Shown here one piece after another: positions 12,833 through 17,455 of a stretch of 17,455 nt of DNA (positions are counted from its first letter, which is position 1; every line of letters starts with the position of its first letter). Position numbers and translations under genes: made by a program. The stretch spans positions 1 to 17,455 of the forward strand of contig JAKIUV010000061.1 of the NCBI GenBank assembly GCA_021647375.1, written 5' to 3'. The notes beneath the pieces are model-generated. The model did not search any database. It was not told the origin of the DNA and worked only from the letters and a program-made list of their open reading frames with translations. This DNA comes from Robiginitomaculum sp. Its GTDB lineage: Bacteria; Pseudomonadota; Alphaproteobacteria; Caulobacterales; Maricaulaceae.

Positions 12833-14975
12833 AACTTGCACCTTGGCTCAGGCGGGCATTTACCACATCTAACACAGAAAGTACAGCGTCCGGAATGCTA
12901 GTGCCGGGTAGGAACACTGCCTTTGCTCCCATATCTTCCAGTGTTCTGACATCTTCGGGCGGAATGACGCCGCCGACGATAATCATGATGTCAGCGCGGG
13001 ATTTGGCCTTGAGAGCATCTCGTAGGGCAGGGACGAGGGTGAGATGCCCGGCAGCTAAAGAAGAAGCCGCAATGACGTCGACGTTTTTCTCTATACCTAT
13101 GTCCGCAGTTTCCTCTGGAGTTTGGAACAAGGGGCCGATAACCACGTCAAACCCAATATCGGTAAAGCCTGTGGCGACAACCTTTTGCCCCCTATCGTGG
13201 CCGTCTTGCCCCATTTTGGCGATGAGGATTTTCGGCTTGCGGCCTTCTAGTTCGACGAAAGCTTCGATACGGCGCTTAGCTTCGCGTAGGGCAGGGTTGC
13301 GCTCGTCCCATGCATCGGCATAGACACCGTGGACGCCTTCAGGGACTGCGGCATAGCGGGTGAAAGCCTTGGCCATAGCCTTGCTTATCTCGCCGACCGT
13401 AGCTTTGGCGCGAGCCGCATTTATGGACAGTTCTAACAGGTTCGCACGCCCTTCAGCCCCGGCGGTCAAAGCATTCAAAGCTGCCTCTACTTCATTGTGA
13501 TCTCTATCTTTTTTAAGCCTTTCAAGCCGTGCGATTTGTCCGTTTCGGACTTTCTCATTATCGACTTTCAGGAGCGGGATGTCTTCTTTTTCAGAGGTTT
13601 GGTATTTATTGATGCCGACCACGGTCTGCGCGCCGCTATCTATGAGGCTTTGGGTGCGGGCCGCGCTTTCTTCAATGCGCAGTTTCGGGATGCCAGCCTC
13701 TAGGGCTTTGGCCATACCGCCAAGCTTTTCGACTTCCTTAATATGCGCCCAGGCACGCGCGGCTAAATCATGGGTTAGGCGTTCCACATAATGCGATCCA
13801 CCCCACGGGTCTATGGCATGGGTGTGGCCGCCTTCACCCGCGAGGAAAACTTGCGTATTACGAGCAATCCGCGCCGAAAAATCTGTGGGCAAGGCGAGGG
13901 CTTCATCGAGGGAATTGGTGTGCAGAGATTGGGTATGGCCGTCCACTGCCGCCATAGCTTCTATCATGGTGCGCCCCACATTGTTGAACACATCTTGTGC
14001 CGTTAGAGACCAGCCAGAAGTCTGGCAATGGGTGCGCAGCATGGAGGACTTTGGATTGGCGGGATTGAACGGCCTCAAGAGTTTCGCCCACAGCATCCGC
14101 GCCGCCCGAAGCTTTGCTACTTCCATGAAATAATTCATGCCAATGCCCCAAAAGAACGAAAGACGCGGGGCGAATTTGTCTATATCCATGCCGGACGCCA
14201 GACCAGATCGGATATATTCCACCCCGTCCGCCAATGTATAGGCTAGTTCCAGGTCGGCGCTCGCGCCTGCTTCTTGCATATGATAGCCGGATATAGAGAT
14301 AGAATTAAAGCGCGGCATATGCGTGGCGGTATAGGCAAAAATATCTGAGATAATCCGCATGCTGGGCGCAGGCGGATAGATATAGGTATTGCGCACCATA
14401 AACTCTTTGAGAATATCGTTTTGAATGGTGCCGGTTAATTTGTCTTGGGAGACACCCTGTTCTTCGGCGGCAACAATATACAGTGCCAAAACGGGCAGAA
14501 CCGCGCCGTTCATAGTCATGGAGACACTCATTTTATCCAGCGGTATTTGGTCAAACAAGACGCGCATATCGTAAATGCTGTCAATAGCCACGCCCGCCAT
14601 GCCCACATCACCCGGCACCCGTGGGTGGTCGCTGTCATAGCCCCGGTGGGTGGCTAGGTCGAATGCCACTGATAGACCTTTTTGCCCCGCTGCCAAGCCG
14701 CGCCTGTAAAACGCATTGCTATCCTCGGCTGTTGAGAAGCCCGCATATTGCCGGATTGTCCAAGGCCTCTGTGTGAACATAGTCGGGTAGGGGCCACGCA
14801 CATAGGGCGCAAAGCCGGGATAGCTATGGGTGAAGTCGAGAGGATCGCTGTCGGCGGCTGTGTAGGCGGATTTGATGCCAATGCCCTCGGGGGTTTGCCA
14901 GATTTTTGTGTCCTGAGTACCTGATTGAGGAACCGGGGGGGCAAAGGGGATTTTGGTGAAATCGGGGTTGGTCAT
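12825..14975 (-). CDS. mutB: Methylmalonyl-CoA mutase large subunit, cobalamin-binding
   Basis: Adenosylcobalamin-dependent isomerisation of (R)-methylmalonyl-CoA to succinyl-CoA, joining propionate, odd-chain fatty acid and branched amino acid breakdown to the TCA cycle. The 716-aa protein has the substrate TIM barrel with RQYAGFSTAEDSNAFYRRGL (75-94; Tyr77 equals the radical-guiding Tyr), AFDLATHRGYDSDHPR (104-119) and the catalytic His232 in SGYHMQEAG, then a C-terminal B12 domain with D591-G-H593-D-R-G596, His593 being the lower axial ligand. Length is normal. It overlaps mutA by 4 bases (ATGA). The name scpA/mcmA is also used. No MeaB chaperone or epimerase is in the window. Confidence 0.97.
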   Translation of the reverse strand: MTNPDFTKIPFAPPVPQSGTQDTKIWQTPEGIGIKSAYTAADSDPLDFTHSYPGFAPYVRGPYPTMFTQRPWTIRQYAGFSTAEDSNAFYRRGLAAGQKGLSVAFDLATHRGYDSDHPRVPGDVGMAGVAIDSIYDMRVLFDQIPLDKMSVSMTMNGAVLPVLALYIVAAEEQGVSQDKLTGTIQNDILKEFMVRNTYIYPPAPSMRIISDIFAYTATHMPRFNSISISGYHMQEAGASADLELAYTLADGVEYIRSGLASGMDIDKFAPRLSFFWGIGMNYFMEVAKLRAARMLWAKLLRPFNPANPKSSMLRTHCQTSGWSLTAQDVFNNVGRTMIEAMAAVDGHTQSLHTNSLDEALALPTDFSARIARNTQVFLAGEGGHTHAIDPWGGSHYVERLTHDLAARAWAHIKEVEKLGGMAKALEAGIPKLRIEESAARTQSLIDSGAQTVVGINKYQTSEKEDIPLLKVDNEKVRNGQIARLERLKKDRDHNEVEAALNALTAGAEGRANLLELSINAARAKATVGEISKAMAKAFTRYAAVPEGVHGVYADAWDERNPALREAKRRIEAFVELEGRKPKILIAKMGQDGHDRGQKVVATGFTDIGFDVVIGPLFQTPEETADIGIEKNVDVIAASSLAAGHLTLVPALRDALKAKSRADIMIIVGGVIPPEDVRTLEDMGAKAVFLPGTSIPDAVLSVLDVVNARLSQGASYD

Positions 14976-16438
14976 GATGTTTGTCTCTCTATTTCTTCCG
15001 AAAGACGCACGGGTTTGAACGGGTTTTCTTGTCGCTTCAGGGGCAGTAATTTGCCCTCGCTTATTTGAGAAATAGCGCCCGCAAAATCATCAGTATTTAT
15101 CTCGGCACCAGATTTAGGTAAGATTTTAGGGCGGGACAATATCTCCGCCTTGCGCACATCTGGCTTGGTGAATTGGTTGACCCCAACCAGTAAGGTTTCG
15201 CCGTTTCCGATTTTAGTCATGCGGGTTTTGTGGGCGGCAGTTATTTGATCCTTGAACCAACTGCGAGTCTCTGCCCAACCACCCCGGCTTTCTATTTCTT
15301 GGAAAATCCCCCAGGCGGATTTCGCCAATGCGTGGGTGAGGGTTTCGTGGGTATAGCTACCGCTGGCAGGGTCGCTTACTTGTCCCAAATGGCTTTCCTC
15401 CATGAGCAATAATTGTTGATTGCGGGCACTGCGTCTTGCGAACGGGGTTGCCAAGCCGAGGGGCTGAGTGAAGGGTAGGGTGGTGATATAATCCGCCCCG
15501 CCGCACACCGCGCCGAACGTCGCCCCGCCGAGCCGCAACATATTTGACCACGGATCCATTTTGGACATCATGCGGCGTGAACTGGTCACGCGCATTGTAC
15601 AACGCGTATCAGATGCCCCAAAACTCTCGGCCATTTGTGCCCAAACCAGACGGGCAGCACGGAATTTGACAATCCCCATATGCCCGTCTTGATCGCTGGA
15701 CAGATGAATATCCATGAGCGGGAAAATGTTGTCAATGTCAAATCGTTGGTTCTGTAAATTCCGAACGGTTTGCACGGCTTGAGCCAGCATGGCGGCCAGC
15801 TCTTGTGCCGGACTTGCTCCGGCTTCGTGGACAGTGCGTGCGTCTATGGAAACTGCTTTCCAGTGGGGTGCATGTGCTTTAACCCATTGCGCTAAGTCTA
15901 CCAATAGCTTTACGTTTTTATGAGGGACATAGCCCAGGCTCATATGGATGTCTTTCAACTGGCTGTTATTTTTGAAATACTCTGCCAATAATGCCGCCCC
16001 ATAGAAATTATCCGTTGACGGCACAAGTGATAGGGGCACCAAATTAGTCATAACGCCCGAGAGTAATCTCTGTAAATCCGATCGGTCACGTACAGCTATG
16101 CCGCGCTTACCCGACGGGTCTATGCGCAAAGCGATAGCACTGGCTCCGCCTTCTAAGTCGGCCAGTAAATCCTTGTTGGCATGGGCTATATCCGGGTGAT
16201 CAATTTCCGTGGTGATATGCCAAGCCCGTCCGGCTAGTTGCGGAATCTCGACCTTGTCAAACCTAGTCGATTTGGGCGCATCCGTGAACAATGGCCCGCA
16301 CTGAATGCCGTCCTCTGTATATCGCACCAAAGTCTCGTCGTAGTCGGCACCGCGCAGGGCTTTATCCGTGAGCGCGCGCCACTGTGCTTCTGTGCCGCAT
16401 GTAAACCCATCGGCTAAATCCAGTATATGGTCAGTCAT
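14972..16438 (-). CDS. mutA: Methylmalonyl-CoA mutase small subunit, without cobalamin-like domain
   Basis: Non-catalytic partner of MutB in the heterodimeric enzyme. The 488 aa match the barrel part of the family (CTMRVTSSRRMMSKMDPWSN, LRLGGATFGAVCGGADYITT, SHLGQVSDPASGSYTHETLT) and include an NIFPLMDIHLSSDQDGHMGI segment. After LLVGVNQFTKP there are only about 65 residues, ending in IERQTS. Two-subunit mutases of the Propionibacterium type carry a further degenerate B12-like domain of about 130 residues, which is absent here. The stop overlaps the mutB start, so loss by a recent frameshift within mutA is unlikely. It is the first gene of the mutA-mutB-membrane protein operon. Confidence 0.92.
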   Translation of the reverse strand: MTDHILDLADGFTCGTEAQWRALTDKALRGADYDETLVRYTEDGIQCGPLFTDAPKSTRFDKVEIPQLAGRAWHITTEIDHPDIAHANKDLLADLEGGASAIALRIDPSGKRGIAVRDRSDLQRLLSGVMTNLVPLSLVPSTDNFYGAALLAEYFKNNSQLKDIHMSLGYVPHKNVKLLVDLAQWVKAHAPHWKAVSIDARTVHEAGASPAQELAAMLAQAVQTVRNLQNQRFDIDNIFPLMDIHLSSDQDGHMGIVKFRAARLVWAQMAESFGASDTRCTMRVTSSRRMMSKMDPWSNMLRLGGATFGAVCGGADYITTLPFTQPLGLATPFARRSARNQQLLLMEESHLGQVSDPASGSYTHETLTHALAKSAWGIFQEIESRGGWAETRSWFKDQITAAHKTRMTKIGNGETLLVGVNQFTKPDVRKAEILSRPKILPKSGAEINTDDFAGAISQISEGKLLPLKRQENPFKPVRLSEEIERQTS

Positions 16439-16479
16439 GGTTTAAACTTATCAGAGATTCCCCATATGACTATTGGTTT

Positions 16480-16485
16480 TATAAT
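16480..16485 (+). promoter_or_regulatory. Candidate -10 box between mutA and fpr
   Basis: A perfect TATAAT lies in the 91-bp divergent gap, oriented to fpr and 44 bases before its ATG. No good -35 is seen 16-18 bases upstream. The gap must hold promoters for both genes, but I cannot place the mutA one. Confidence 0.3.
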
Positions 16486-16529
16486 TTTTTTCCATTACAT
16501 GGACACATAATTTTGAAGGAACCCCATTT

Positions 16530-17348
16530 ATGGCAGATGCCAAAAAAACAAACCCTAATGCGCCCACGCAAGAGACTGTGTTGGCAGTGAAGCACTATAC
16601 GGACAAGACATTTTCGTTCAGCATTACAAGGCCGCCAAGTTTTCGGTTCCGCTCTGGTGAATTTATCATGATCGGCCTGATGGGCGAAGTGCGGGACAAG
16701 GTAAAACCGATTTTGCGGGCGTATTCTATCGCCAGCCCGTCTTGGGACGAGAAACTGGATTTCTACTCTATCAAAGTCGACGACGGGCCGCTGACCTCTA
16801 TGCTGCAGCATATCAAAGAAGGCGACAAAGTTCTGCTTGGCCGCAAACCTGTCGGGACACTAATTTGTGATGCGGTTGTTGAGGGCAAACGTCTATTCTT
16901 GTTCTCGACGGGCACAGGCATAGCGCCGTTCGCAAGCCTTATCCGCGACCCGGAAGCCTACGAAAAATACGGCCAAATTATCCTGACCCATACGTGCCGG
17001 GAGGTTGGAGAGCTTGCTTACGGTTATGAGATCGTCGAAAACGCCCGCAAAGACCCGCTTTTACTAGACATTCTCGGCGAAGATTTTGGTAAACGCCTGC
17101 ACCATTTCCCGACCGTTACCCGCGAGGATTTCACCCTCAAAGGCCGGATAACTGATTTAATGGAAAGCGGTGAGTTGTTTGAGCACATACCGGGCGGTGC
17201 ATTTGACCCTAAACACGACCGCGCCATGATATGCGGCTCCATGGATATGACTATGGACACCAAAGCTCTGATGGAAAAATTCGGTCTTGAAGAGGGCAGC
17301 GTGTCACGTCCAAATACATTCGTTATCGAAAAAGCTTTTGTGGGGTAA
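16530..17348 (+). CDS. fpr: Ferredoxin/flavodoxin--NADP+ reductase
   Basis: FAD enzyme exchanging electrons between NADP(H) and ferredoxin or flavodoxin in the cytoplasm. The 272 aa show the FAD-binding R63-A-Y-S66, the flavin phosphate loop GPLTS (86-90) and the NADP-binding STGTGIAPF (126-134), then THTCREVGELAY and MICGSMDM. The C-terminus EKAFVG places it with the bacterial subclass I reductases known from Rhodobacter capsulatus, whose extension past the flavin-stacking position is Ala-Phe-Val-Gly-based. A strong AAGGA lies about 9 bases before the ATG. It is divergent from mutA; a functional tie to mutase reactivation via flavodoxin is possible but unproven. Confidence 0.94.
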   Translation: MADAKKTNPNAPTQETVLAVKHYTDKTFSFSITRPPSFRFRSGEFIMIGLMGEVRDKVKPILRAYSIASPSWDEKLDFYSIKVDDGPLTSMLQHIKEGDKVLLGRKPVGTLICDAVVEGKRLFLFSTGTGIAPFASLIRDPEAYEKYGQIILTHTCREVGELAYGYEIVENARKDPLLLDILGEDFGKRLHHFPTVTREDFTLKGRITDLMESGELFEHIPGGAFDPKHDRAMICGSMDMTMDTKALMEKFGLEEGSVSRPNTFVIEKAFVG

Positions 17349-17455
17349 GGCGGATTACATCAAGGAACCCCCCTTAATCCCACTGTCACAAAATTACCTT
17401 TTACCCGTCATATTCTCTCCGCAATTCACCCCCACATTATATACTCAAACAAGAC

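Noticed and set aside
17378..17400. Pho-box-like CTGTCAC after fpr
   Set aside because: Only one half-site matches; the second half (TTACCTT) does not fit, and no downstream gene is in the window to support it. Positions 17349-17455 show no gene or clear terminator.

Overview
The window looks like a chromosomal segment of an alphaproteobacterium of middling GC content. The evidence is the order aroQ-accB-accC-aat followed by a convergent DUF2155 gene, a DksA with a one-cysteine zinc site, a 278-aa MoxR ATPase of a type I know from alphaproteobacteria, and a plant-type ferredoxin-NADP reductase. A Hyphomonadaceae/Maricaulales-like marine lineage is a guess from gene content; I could not run a search.

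Layout. Positions 1-208 (+) hold the 3' end of a DUF2155 gene that overlaps the end of aat tail to tail. Positions 130-3119 (-) are one tight operon read aroQ > accB > accC > aat: chorismate synthesis, two acetyl-CoA carboxylase subunits and an N-end-rule transferase. Divergent from it, 3188-4170 (+) is thiS-thiG for the thiazole half of thiamine. Then comes a ~315-bp palindromic repeat element (4171-4487) that also looks like a two-way terminator. Positions 4488-7276 (-) carry envelope and stress functions: a DsbA-like thiol protein, a BepA-like M48 metalloprotease and DksA. A MoxR AAA+ ATPase (7477-8313, +) runs stop to stop, 2 bp apart, into a RhlE-like DEAD-box helicase (8316-9998, -). The helicase's predicted leader carries three evenly spaced small hairpins.

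Positions 10072-12298 form an accessory island: one unrecognised basic, probably membrane-anchored protein gene, a degenerate second copy of its 5' end, and at least three repeat elements. These share an inverted terminal motif close to CAGGGSTATCGCATRTGAA and have different REP-like palindromic cores. One of them (10137-10351) has perfect 17-bp inverted ends and a perfect 10-bp flanking direct duplication, so it looks like a non-autonomous transposable element. No transposase is present in the window.

Positions 12299-16438 (-) form an operon mutA > mutB > small membrane protein. Adenosylcobalamin-dependent methylmalonyl-CoA mutase converts methylmalonyl-CoA to succinyl-CoA; all three genes overlap at their junctions, and the last one is AT-rich and unexplained. 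Positions 16530-17348 (+) encode ferredoxin/flavodoxin-NADP+ reductase, divergent from mutA.

I did not find a clearly new multi-gene system. The most unusual material is the repeat/duplication island, the three-hairpin leader of the helicase, the antisense overlap of two conserved C-termini (aat and DUF2155), and the extra membrane-protein gene coupled to methylmalonyl-CoA mutase.
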